This document shows positions 1 to 10,800 of a stretch of DNA of 64,000 nt, one piece after another. Source of the stretch: Cladopsammia gracilis (lineage: Eukaryota > Cnidaria > Anthozoa > Scleractinia > Dendrophylliidae); NCBI GenBank assembly GCA_022457155.1, contig JAJGOT010000219.1, forward strand, positions 248,001 through 312,000, read 5' to 3'. Positions within the stretch are counted from its first letter, which is position 1. The number at the start of each line of letters is the position of its first letter. A model generated the notes under the pieces. The model made no database searches. It was not told the DNA's origin and was given only the letters and a program-made list of their open reading frames with translations. Made by a program: the position numbers and the translations under genes.

Positions 1-143
1 AAACAGAGCGATTAATCAAAATTTCCTTGCTGAAGACCATCATTAATGATTTCCCGACCCCCACCCCAGAAGGTATCTCAGTCGGTAAAAATTCGCTGAG
101 CGATCGATCGTGCCAAATAAGTTTATATTTTAGACCGTTTTAC

Positions 144-215
144 CTTATTATCTTCCACCACAATCTTTATAAGGTCTGCTAACCCATGTTTTCTAAGAAA
201 ATCGCCAGCATCCAT
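144..215 (-). CDS. Possible first coding exon, SAM-like start
   Basis: A 24-codon open segment begins at an ATG (positions 215-213) and ends at a good donor, gtaaaac. The peptide starts MDAGDFLRKHGL and continues with an isoleucine-rich helix-like stretch. The spacing of FL, GL and I residues resembles helix 1 and 2 of a sterile alpha motif. The rest of the gene would lie beyond the left edge. This rests on one short peptide and one donor, so it could be chance. The longer open frame at 219-494 has no recognisable domain. Confidence 0.3.
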
Positions 216-961
216 GGTCTAAGGAAAGAACCGGCGTAAGTCAAACATAATGAAGCTTACATCAGTGCGGGTCGTGTCCACCATCGACAGCAGCGATCGC
301 AACGATCCAATTCCATCGACATGACTAACAATTTCCAATGTTGAAAAAGCTAAAACTAAGATTTGAACACTGATATACTCACTCGCTTTGAAATTGTCCA
401 CTGTCCGACGAAAAAAAAAGATATAATTACACAAAATGTACAAGCGAAGATGAACTTGCATGAACTCAACAACGAAAAAGAGCGCGACTAACATGTGACT
501 TGAACATGTGACCTACGTCGACCTACGTCACATCCATTCCTGTCCCCAGGCCTCCACCGTTTTTCCGAAAGAACGAAACGAAGCCTCTGGGGAAGAGAAT
601 GTGTCAAAATACTTCACGTGTTTGTAGCTGTCATGTCGGTCTTTTTTTTGTGAAAAATGTCGCGGTAACGTATCGTGGCATCGAACCACTGTAAATCGCC
701 ACTTTGAACGCCAAGATGTGTTAAATAGTAGTTTGGAAGATGCCAGCTTGGATGAATCTTGGATGAATCGTATTGCCGTTCCGAAGGCTTTATAGGACAG
801 GGAGAAATTCGCCTTCTTTAGTTCTGTGAAAACAACTTTCACTTCGATTTTGCATCCAGCCTCTTCACGCAGGTTTGTCTTTGTCCTAATAAAGCAAAAC
901 AGAAGAACTGATATAGCAAAAAGAATCGGTAAATACCGTATCAAAATAAGGGTTTTCTTAC

Positions 962-1026
962 CATTTGACTGCCTCAGCAATAAAATGAGACAATAACTTT
1001 CTCGCATAGGTGTTCTTGTCCGCCAT
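962..1026 (-). CDS. Possible first exon of an unknown gene
   Basis: ATG GCG GAC in a common animal start context opens 21 codons (MADKNTYARKLLSHFI...) that run into a consensus donor gtaagaaa in phase 2. The overlapping 176-residue open frame at 528-1058 lies in another frame and shows no domain, so I did not call it. No downstream exon could be assigned. A plausible but unproven first exon of a minus-strand gene. Confidence 0.25.
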
Positions 1027-1400
1027 GTTAGTTTAACATACCGCTGACCGATAGCCATTGCATTCTCACTTCATTCCCAGGTTCTACCGCTTTCTTGCAA
1101 CCGTGTGTCCTTGCTCGTTTCTGAAACCGACTGATTAGCTCGGTTGTTAGTTAAGTAATCCCGGTTAGCTTGAGTTTTTTTTAACCACCAGGTCGTCCTC
1201 CATCAACAACGCATTTCGTGATTCTACTTTTGTGTAATATTTTGCAGTTTTATGCTTTTGACTGTTTCGTAAAACGTGGCTGTCTACTACACCTTAATAT
1301 CAAGAGCAATACAGAAAGTAAAATATTGATTTACCATTTAATGACTTAACTGTTTGAACAAAAATTTTGTCACTGACAATTGTAGAGAATTCAGTTAGAA

Positions 1401-1610
1401 TGCCCCGTATATGCTATTTTACAGAGATTTTACAATGCCCCGTATATGCCATTTTACAGAGATTTTACAATGCCCCGTATATGTCATTTTACAGAGATTT
1501 TACAATGCCCCGTATATGCTATTTTACAGAGATTTTACAATGCCCCGTATATGCCATTTTACAGAGATTTTACAATGCCCCGTATATGCCATTTTACAGA
1601 GATTTTACAA
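1401..1610. repeat. 35-bp minisatellite, six copies
   Basis: A unit starting tgccccgtat and ending gattttacaa repeats exactly every 35 bases, with starts at 1401, 1436, 1471, 1506, 1541 and 1576. The copies differ at only one or two positions. Because 35 is not a multiple of 3, the array is open in all three frames and creates false overlapping reading frames. It is not a gene. Confidence 0.95.
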
Positions 1611-1925
1611 TGCCTACAAAATTTACAAACATTGCTGAATTCCAGCAAAATCTCTGTAAATCGCATATTTACAGATATTCTACAGAGTTTTTGTTAACTC
1701 TGTAAATCATTTTCAGTATTTCATATTCGATACACTAGAATTTACAGACATTTTATAAAGCTTTCAAACCATACAACGATAACTAATGTCTGTAAAATAT
1801 CTGTAAAACAATAATTTACAGACATTTTGTTTTTCACCCAAATAAAAGCCATAAATTCGTTTGTGATAAAAAGTCTGTAAAAACTAGATTTACAGAAATT
1901 TTGTAAACTCTGTAAATGGTCCAGT
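1611..1925. repeat. Region saturated with tttacaga / tctgtaaa
   Basis: The 8-mer tttacaga and its reverse complement tctgtaaa recur many times in both orientations over about 300 bases, often facing each other a short distance apart. The same word occurs in the adjacent 35-bp minisatellite, so the tandem array probably grew from this degenerate sequence. No coding content is seen. Confidence 0.7.
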
Positions 1926-2070
1926 TTTTCCAGTGTTCAAGGGTTCCAAAAATATATGATAGCATTTGTCCTCCTGAGTGGTACCGAACACCCTATTTTG
2001 GGGGTCTTGGCCCATGGACTAATAAATGAAGAAGTCTACTCCCAAAAAGATGCATGCTGGGAACTCAGTG

Positions 2071-2693
2071 TGCCGGCTTTGTGGTGGTGTGTACGAAAGT
2101 CAACATATGCTACGTATTTTAGGCCAACCCCCGTTGACAAGAAACTCCTGCAAAAATTCGTGATGCCAGTGGAATTACGGTTACCGAAGGTGATTGCCTT
2201 CCAAAGCTGATCTGTAGGAAGTGTGAAGGATTTGTCTTCAAGGTGACTGGAATTAACAGAAACCTTCAGTGAAGCATTGCATGGAATTATCGCCCTCTTG
2301 TAAACAACCCGCGAAGCGATCGGCAACAAAGATTCGCGAACAATCATCCGCAAAACATATTATTTTCGGAGAAAAGCCATTCCGATTGTGATAAAGGTGA
2401 TCATGTAGAGTGCATGGACGAGGCCTCTCCGCAGTTGAACGGCTAAAAAATGTAGAATAATTGCCTGAAGTTGGTGATCAAGGCCACAAATAAACGAGAA
2501 TGACCAGATCATTGGCGCATTACAAAGCCATCTCATGTCATTGCAGAAGGCATAAAGAAATAGTTCGAGTGTACTTTGTGGGCGCAAATTGGTCTTCGTT
2601 GAGGAGATCAAGCTGGGCGGACGTTCAGATTGCTCTTTATTGTATGGCGCCAGCTACAAGAACCTAAAGGAATTTAGTTTTGACAGTATGTAG
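2071..2693 (+). pseudogene. Broken zinc-finger-associated (ZAD-like) gene fragment
   Basis: Plus-strand pieces read CRLCGGVYESQHMLRI, then after a frameshift near 2150 KIRDASGITVTEGDCLPK followed by LICRKCEGF. Two CxxC pairs about 45-50 residues apart around a hydrophobic core are the pattern of ZAD-type zinc-finger-associated domains. Further open pieces follow (CMELSPSCKQP near 2276-2310, and VLCGRKLVFVEEIKLGG, ending at a stop near 2691-2693) that probably belong to the same protein. Stops at about 2161 and 2270 and at least one frameshift show it is dead, or a decayed retrocopy. The family assignment is from pattern only. Confidence 0.45.
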
Positions 2694-3000
2694 AATGAAA
2701 TGGACTCGAACATTTCCTTTGTTATTGACATAATGAATGCCGTATCTTGAAAAAACTCTACAACCGGTGGCAAAGATACAAATACTGATTTAAGAGTAAA
2801 ATACAGCTTCTTTTACTCGCTTCTCATGAACGAACGATGACTTGAACTTACAGTCTATTGAAGCGGTCATAGAGTGTGCATGCACTAAGCAAGACTGGTG
2901 AGAATGTCTCCCCCCTTTCCTCCTTCCCATCACCCCTCGCGCTCCCCTCGTTATTGATAGACGACTGAGGACGAGTCAGGATGAGAATTTCCTTTACTTT

Positions 3001-3170
3001 CAGGCGCTTACCATTTCTCAGAACCGGCTGGCCGGGCGGGTCAGTTTGTTACTATAATGCGGGTTTTTTGAAGACTTGTTCCTTGAAGTCCATCAAAAGG
3101 GTGTATGCTATTTCCAAATTTACCAGTCCGGCCGACCAGTTCTGACAAATGGAAAGCGCCCTTAGATTGG
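3001..3170. mobile_element. Short TIR element (MITE-like)
   Basis: The left end reads gcgcttaccatttctcagaa followed by ccggctggccgg. The right end, read backwards, is gcgctttccatttgtcagaa followed by ctggtcggccgg. The inverted ends match over roughly 32-35 bases around a short unique core. A related sequence with the same catttgtcagaacaggcc core lies near 61505-61575. No clear target-site duplication was identified. Confidence 0.6.
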
Positions 3171-3249
3171 CATACTAAGATTTAAAGTGGTCATGTTCTA
3201 CATGTCCGAGCTATACAATTAAAAAATTGTGAATAAGAAAATGTAATAT

Positions 3250-4395
3250 AACTATTTTTTTTTCTTATTTTATTCTGTTGAATATTTATTCAAGGGCATC
3301 TGATTTAGCATACACAGCTAGTTTAAACAGAGCCCTGACTAAATTAACAATTTAAACAGCTGATACTAGACAATACGGTACTAACAAATTTACGGAACTG
3401 AAAAAGAAATTAATAAGTATATAAAATATACACAAAGCTAGGGTATTAACATAGAGCGCTTAAGATGGAGTTTCGCCAAGTCTTAAATTCCTTGAGGTCA
3501 ATTGCATTTCGTATTTTAGGGGGCAAGGCATTGAATACCCGCGCGCCATTGAGCCTAAAACTGCCCTGGTATTTGGCAGTTTTAGCTAAAGGCAAGCGCA
3601 ATAGGTCAAGGTGTCTGGTGTTATAGGAATGGAATTGGTGTGCGTATTTAAATTCAGTTAATAAATAAGCTGGTGCCAAGTTGTGTTAAGATTTATAAAC
3701 AAGGACGCACTTAAGATAATCCCGACGCGCTTGTAGATTAGGCCAGCTAAATACGGTGTGCAACTCATCAGCTCCTATAGATCGGCCCTCGATTATTCAC
3801 GTGCGGCACGTCGGTTTAGCTTATCAAGGTAGCCCTTACAGCCTATACCACTGCTGTCCCAAACGGCTGCGCAGTAGTCAAACAAAGGTAGCACCATCGT
3901 GTTGTATAGTGTCACACATGTGGGCTTCGGCAGTACATGTGTACCTTGCGCGCGCGGCGCAGCATACCCAATCAAGAGGAGATCTTTTTGCCTAAAGAAT
4001 CTATGTGGTCTTTCCAAGATAGGGTTTGGTCCAGAAGGACACCAAGATATTTAAAAGTATACACCTTGTCTAGATCGGTGTTATCTGCCCTAAGTGAGAA
4101 CCTATCGACTGCACTGAGTCTCTGGTGCGCACCTATAAGCATCATTTTAGTTTTATTAACATTAAGTATCAGAAAGTTGGAGTGGAACCAACTGATCAAA
4201 TTCTCTAAGTCGGACGTAAGCTGAGACTCAATCTATCTTACAGATTTGCTAGCAAAGAATATAAGCGTATCTTCGGCAATGAGCTCTTCACTGCATACTC
4301 TTACTGCAAGTGGAAGATTGTTGATATGCATAATAAATGACAATGGTCCTAGAACACTACCCTGGGATACCCCAAACTGAATTGGCATATAAATT
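3250..4395 (-). mobile_element. 5'-truncated non-LTR retrotransposon (LINE) with RT
   Basis: Reading from 4395 down, the minus strand encodes a reverse-transcriptase C-terminal half. It contains a QGSVLGPL block near 4360, an AEDT active-site variant (usually ADDT or ADD) near 4275, the thumb motif FKYLGVLLD near 4070, a VLPLFDYC block near 3890, and a C-terminal NTRH...FNALPPKI segment ending at 3446. It has several frameshifts or stops. The 3' UTR runs to a T-run (poly-A on the minus strand) at about 3255-3265. The 5' end is cut off at about 4395. It lies directly downstream of the receptor's last exon and may supply or overlap its 3' UTR. Confidence 0.85.
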
Positions 4396-4480
4396 ATTAT
4401 TAATGTCCGGGAGCGGGAGTCCGGGAGCGGCTTATAATGCCTTTATAGTCCTCCTTTCCATGACAGTGAAAGCAGATCGC

Positions 4481-4851
4481 TTAGGCTTCAGCCTTGCAGC
4501 CTACTTCTTCATACACCTCTTCACCTTTTCTTGTGTTTCCTTGGGTGAAGCCAACATTGTGATAGCCGAGAGATGTGTTTTTGCATTGCAGTGACTGGTA
4601 CTCAAGTGGGGCACTTGACTGCTCTCCTGAAGGCCTGGAGTGGAGCTCCATATAAATGCCTGGCTCTGACACGTGCTGGTCATGTGTCATTTGACGCTGA
4701 CCAACTCTATCAGAGGTATGCCGGTCAGGAGTGTGTACTTTATCAGGAGGCTTTCGTCTTTGTCGCCAAATTAACAAGCCATTTACAAGAAATGACAGGA
4801 CGACAACACAGGACAAAGCGATAACAGTAACACGGTAGATGTTGAGTTGTT
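4481..4851 (-). CDS. Receptor last exon: transmembrane helix and tyrosine-motif tail
   Basis: The acceptor ttttcaatag precedes the exon, which enters in phase 1 and ends at the stop at 4483-4481, giving about 122 residues. Residues roughly 8-28 form one hydrophobic helix ([11 protein letters not shown]...LLIW), followed by the stop-transfer cluster RQRRK. The tail carries four tyrosine motifs at about residues 67 (YMEL), 85 (LEYQSL), 97 (LGYHNV) and 114 (YEEV). LEYQSL and LGYHNV satisfy the ITIM form [I/V/L/S]xYxx[L/V/I]; YHNV also fits a Grb2-type YxN site. YMEL and YQSL are spaced slightly wider than a classical ITAM. The tail ends in a short acidic segment. No kinase or phosphatase domain is present. 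Confidence 0.85.
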
Positions 4852-7800
4852 CTATTGAAAAATACCAAAAACATAAATATTTCAAATTAAAGGTATTCCA
4901 ATTACTGTCACGGAAACTCTGCAGTTAAAGAACTATACTCAGTTTAGGGCCTTTGCAGTTTGTACTTTTTCACTTAAGTAAAATAATTTTGTTCAAAGGG
5001 GCCAAAAACATACACCAAAACCTTGTACGAGCAAGGATTATTGTAACGAGTAAACAGTTTCAATGCACCGTCTTTATCTCTGTTTAAACATTGAATTGTC
5101 GTTAATAACAGGTTTAGAATCGGTATCTCTTACGGGAAATGGGAATTTGCGCCAAGTCCACAAAATAAGATTCTGAAATTTCTTACATATTACTGAAGAA
5201 AGTGTGGGTTAGCTATAACAAACCGTTCATTCGTTATCGTACAGGCTAACGCTTCTTCAAATATAATTAAGAAAACTTACCCCGAAATAAACGCGTGAAC
5301 GCGAACATAGTGATGCGGACATTGTGATGCGGGAAAACAAAGTTTTACAATCCTACAGATATATTATTCTTTAAGTACCTTCCTTTGTGAAATTTTAGAA
5401 AAAAAAATGGGAACATGATCCACAGATAACAATGCAAAAGTTACTATTTTGAAGTATTTTACTGAAAGGACGATGAATTTTGTGAGAAACAGACACTATT
5501 TGTTTTAAAGATCACTGCATCTGACGGTTTCAACGATACTCACTTTCATCCTTTTCGGTCTTTTCAGCAGAAATACCTGATAAAACGAAACATAGAACAT
5601 GCAGAAAACATTAAGAGAGGCATGTAATCACAGGCATCATAACTAAACCAAGCTTCTCGACTAAAAGGATCAATTTTTACACTAGAATTATGTATAATAA
5701 CATCATTTTACTCCAGAAAATGGATTGCAAAAAAAAAAACAATGGCTGTGTTTTCACGAGGCGGTTTTTCTCGCTTAACATTCCTGTAGGTAATTTGTTT
5801 ACTGACCGTGTTAAGCAGCTTAGAAAATTTATGCGTTTTCACGGACAGAACTTTATTCATTTTTCTTATACCATGCGCGATATATTTTCTTTTGTTAAAA
5901 CAATAGAAAATTAGAACACAAAAGAACGACAATACAATGCCCTTCTTTGTTGTTTAATTGCCGACAAGCTTAAGCGACCTGGTTGGTGGCTTAAATTTAA
6001 TGAGAATTCTATTGTAGTTCGCCAACTCGCTTAACTTTAAGCGAGTTGGACAAGCAACTGTTTTCACGAGATTTCCGACTGTCACTCGCTCAGCGACTCG
6101 AAAAATCGCTCGTGAAAACACGGCCAATATCTACTATGCAAGAGATATTTTTCAATAGCAAAATGCCTATAGACCAGTGATCAATTCAATAAAACGTTTA
6201 CAGTAATGAAGTTGTCTTTCAGTAGCATCGTGTTGCAATGAAATAAAATAATGATAATAGGCCATACGCTACTGTGATTGTATGTTTTTACTCTCAAGCT
6301 TTCGTCGGACACCGACATCGTCAGGAGAAAACTGAAAGAATTTACATAAATGCGAAGCAATATAAAGACTAGCGTGGATTATGATGTAACACCTAAACAA
6401 AAGCAAAAACACTTAAACAAAGAATTCAGACTGACAAAAGATTCAAAATAAAATATTCAAAATAGAGGCTTAGAGGCTGCACATATTCGAAACAAAAAAC
6501 CCAAAATAAACTCTCGTGACGAATGCACAGAACTGAGGGACCTTTTATTTTGAATATTTTATTTTGAATCTTTTGTCAGTCTGAATTCTTTGTTTAAGTG
6601 TTTTTGCTTTTGTTTAGGTGTTACATCATAATCCACGCTAGTCTTTATATTGCTTCGCATTTATGTAAATTCTTTCAGTTTTCTCCTGACGATGTCGGTG
6701 TCCGACGAAAGCTTGAGAGTAAAAACATACAATCACAGTAGCGTATGGCCTATTATCATTATTTTATTTCAAAACGTTTACACTTGAGCAAAAAAGTTTA
6801 CACAAGCGAAAAAGTGTTCAATAATTGTGACTTGTAATTACAGGTGAAGCGCTAAAAGAATTTGGTAGTTATCCAATTCAATAAAACTTTTAGTACACTT
6901 GTAATTTACAAAAAAAAAAATAAAATAAAAGCTTGACCCTTGCTTTTACAAGCGCAAGCGAAAACGAGTTCAGTAAACATTGTTACAAGTCCTTTATATA
7001 AGCCTCTGATCTCTAAACCTGTAGAAAATATTACAGTAAAATGTGCAAATTTCAAAAAAAGTGAGTAATCAGAGCTTACGCCTGTAGTCTACAAGCGTTG
7101 TCAAGTGTATAAAACTAAATATAAATAAATGAAATGAATATGTTCTCAAAAGTACTAGAAGTTATTGATCTACAGCATGAACTTTCCCTTTTACTCTAAC
7201 CAAACCAAACACTATTTTAAAACTGTTTTTAATGTATTTTGTAAAGCTATTTTTAATCTATTTTTTAAAAATATATGAAAAATATGCGTTTGAATCATGT
7301 TTTGTAAGTATTTTTTGGCAATTGTTTTCGATGCTTAAACCCGTTTAAAACGATTTTGAAATATATTTTTAAAGTGTAGTTTTAAAATACTCTTGGTTTG
7401 GTCAGGGTAGAGTCTGGACATTATTTGCCAATGCATGTTTTAAAATGCTTGCCGTTTAGTGTTGGAATTACGTCAGATATCTACAATTCCTAAAATATCT
7501 CTATCTTGAAACTACTTAAAAGTAGAACTTTCTAGAACATTTGCGTTACCCAAAATCTCCCTTTTCAAGAATAAAACATGTTTCGTAATTCGCTTTAGCA
7601 AAGTGAAAAAGATGTAAAATAAATGTTGTTTTAATTTCCTGATCTCTTATGACAAAATGCAACTAAGTGACCTATACCATAAATATCTGTTTAGACGCTT
7701 AAACACACTTAGGCCCCGACCACACTAATGCGTTTTCGTTTAAAAACGCATACATTTTGATGCGTTTTCGCCTATCATCCACACTAAAACGCCTGAAAAC

Positions 7801-10800
7801 GCTGAAGAAAACGGAGGCTTTCGAAAACGGTTTCAAAAGTGGAGACTTTTGAAAACGCATCGTTTTGAAAACGCTTCGTTTCTAGTGTGGACAGATGAAA
7901 ACGGAGCCTTTTGAAAACGATGACGTACTGAGAGCGTCACATGCCATCGGTTCCAGTCCAAATCCATGCGCAATCCCCGGTCCCAGTTGTTTTCATCGTT
8001 TTCGACCGTTTTAGTGTGGACAGGTGAAAACGATGCGAAAACGCTAGTGTGGGCGAAAATATTTTGCTTCGTTTTCTTCGAGATGAAAACGGAGACTTTT
8101 GAAAACGCATTAGTGTGGTCGGGGCCTTAGCCTTACGACAACTTACGCTAATTCTACTCAACGCGAACTTACTGTCTTACTGGCTTATCGTCGAAATCTT
8201 GCCATGGAGAAAACTCAACTCATTTTATAAAAGCGGCGCCGACACATAAAAGCCAACCCGCTTTAACTGATATTATTATACATTGGTGTCACTAGCTCGA
8301 TTTTGATTGGCTGTAAGCACGCAGCTAATTATTGCTTGCTGTTTCTGTTACGTCATACCTACAGACAATAGTTTTATGCATGCAGAAGTGACGTCATACC
8401 TACAGACAATAGTTTTATGCATGCAGAAGTGACGTAAGTTGTTTACTTACAAGTTGACTGCTGTGAATTGATCACTTTTTTGTGCACGCTCTTGTCTTTA
8501 CAAGTGCAGCTCAGGAATATGCATAATAAAACAATTATTGGATTCGGTTTTCGCATGATAGCGATAATTATCAAGGCCTCAGTTTGTGTTATCCGCCTCA
8601 GCCTTCGGCTTCGGCAGATAACACTAACTTTGGCCTTGATAATTATTGCTATCATGCTCAACCTCATCCAATAATTGTTAATTCTATCGCTTTATGGTAT
8701 CAAATTTGTTGACAATCAATATCAATCAATTACATGTAGTTTTTATTAATTGTAAATCTTTAGAATTTTTATAAATATCTATTTATAACAAATTAACTTC
8801 ATCGGCTTTCAAACGAGTCTTTGGGTTGTTTTTAAATGTATGGTAGGAAATACTGACTTGAGAGACTTATGACAAAACACCAGATTGTGCTATTACAATT
8901 TATGACAGTTAACACAAATTGAGTCTAACTAAATCGAGTCTACAATGAAGGAAATATATTAGGGTTTTCCGATTTAGCGGAAAATCCGCGGAAGTGGAAG
9001 TTACAGTCTCTTAATGTTGTGGAGTCAGTTTGGTGCTTTATAATACTTTCAAAAACTCACCGATAATTCATAAGCAAATGAGCCTATCAGAGACGTCTAA
9101 TTGATCACGTGCATGAACCTTTATACCTGGCAATCCATGGTCATTCTGAAAGCCGGAGAGAGATTTGATTTCAGTCCCGGGAGAAAGTGGGGTTGAATGT
9201 GCAAACAATACAATAATCACTGAACTGCTCAAAGAGAATGATTTTAAAATGACCACCATGATCTTTATATAAAGAATACTAATATGGGTAGTAATTATTC
9301 AGGATTCTTAGCACAACAAATGGTGACTTTAATGGAAAGATTTAGCTATGCATACAGTTCTAAAAACTGAAACAAACGCCAAAAAAATAGAAGGGCTAAA
9401 GAAAAACAACAGCGCATAAGATGCGAGCTGCTTATTTATCCACGGTACCTGTCAACTTTAGTATAACATTTTTCAGTAGATTGTATTTTCCTGAGAACTT
9501 AACAATACCAAAGCTTTCGATAATTGCCGGAAAACCATGCTCACTTCGTCGAAGCCAGTCGGTATGTTATGTGGCACATGTGTTGTATGCTAATCTATCT
9601 ACTTGTTTTTCTTGTATGCTAATTTCCTCTTTGCACAAAAGTGCAGTAATGTTGATTATTCTCCTTCGAGACACGCTTTTTGTGGAATGTTTTTGAAGTC
9701 GTTCTTAAAACTTGCACGACGTGTTTTATCAGGTTGAAAACTATCGGCTTCACCTCAAATTTTATATTAAACCTGATAACGTGTCGAGTTTTAAACCTGA
9801 TGAAACACTACTAGTAAATTTTTAAACAGTACATAAAGACCATAAAGTCCGGAAAAAATCGCTCATTTGTTTTGTGATATAGCCACTCATTTCAAAACAG
9901 AAGCTGTATTTCGCTGTACTCAGTCATGCGCATACAGGAATTTCACGGGTTCTTTCTGCATGTAACGGAGCACATATTACGTAAAAGAAAAGGAACAAAG
10001 AACGACAATAATACAAATGCAAAACAAGACCAAAAATACAATACTCCACAAACAATAGAAGACAATGAGTGGCTCATGGGTACCGGTACATGCAGAAAGA
10101 CCCATGTCAGTTGAGAACGCGCCATCTTGGAAAGCCTTGGTTCATTTAAAGCCCCAATCCAATCCCGACCATAAATAATGATTAGATCCTAACAGCAACG
10201 TTTGCTACATTTGAAATAAATGATGTATTCGACAAACATGTCGATGTCGATCGACTTACTATTTTTCCACTAAAAGCTGCTCGAATTCGATCGAATTCCT
10301 CCATGGTCCACAACAGCTCTGCAATTGTGCAGTAAACTTTGAAAATATATCTATAATTAAGCCCCACAAGGCTGATTAATATTATTGATTTTGTCACGAC
10401 GTTTTGTTAAAAATTGTAAAACCTAATTATTTGTTTATCAAAAAGCAGGTGGCAGCTTTTCACACACGTATTTGTGGTATGTGAGACAAAAGCATGAAAA
10501 TTAGACGTTTTTGATTCGTGCCCGTGGAAAAAAAATACTTTACAACCTTTTTGTTGTGCTGGCTTTGTGTAAAAATTGAAACATATATTTTGGTTAAGAC
10601 TTACATATTCTCTGTTTTCATACGTAAACTAGCTGGATCAATGTCAATTTCAAAATAAAGTGCCTCCTAATAGGTGTTAACTAGGGGGTATACGCATTCT
10701 CACTTAAGAGTGCGGAAGATTGGCTTAATTTTCCGCTAAATCGGAAAACCCTATAAGAAAACTTGAAAGTATGTAATGACGGCCTCGCATCTACATGAAA

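Noticed and set aside
528..1058. 176-codon minus-strand ORF with a hydrophobic stretch
   Set aside because: It shows no domain. A shorter segment in another frame has a better start and donor, so the long frame is likely chance.
1367..1705. Three overlapping plus-strand open frames with repeated YRDFTMP peptides
   Set aside because: They are the three frames of the 35-bp minisatellite; period 35 makes all frames open.
8443..8674. Paired open frames on both strands
   Set aside because: The region is a palindromic foldback, so both strands give similar translations; there is no codon bias or domain.
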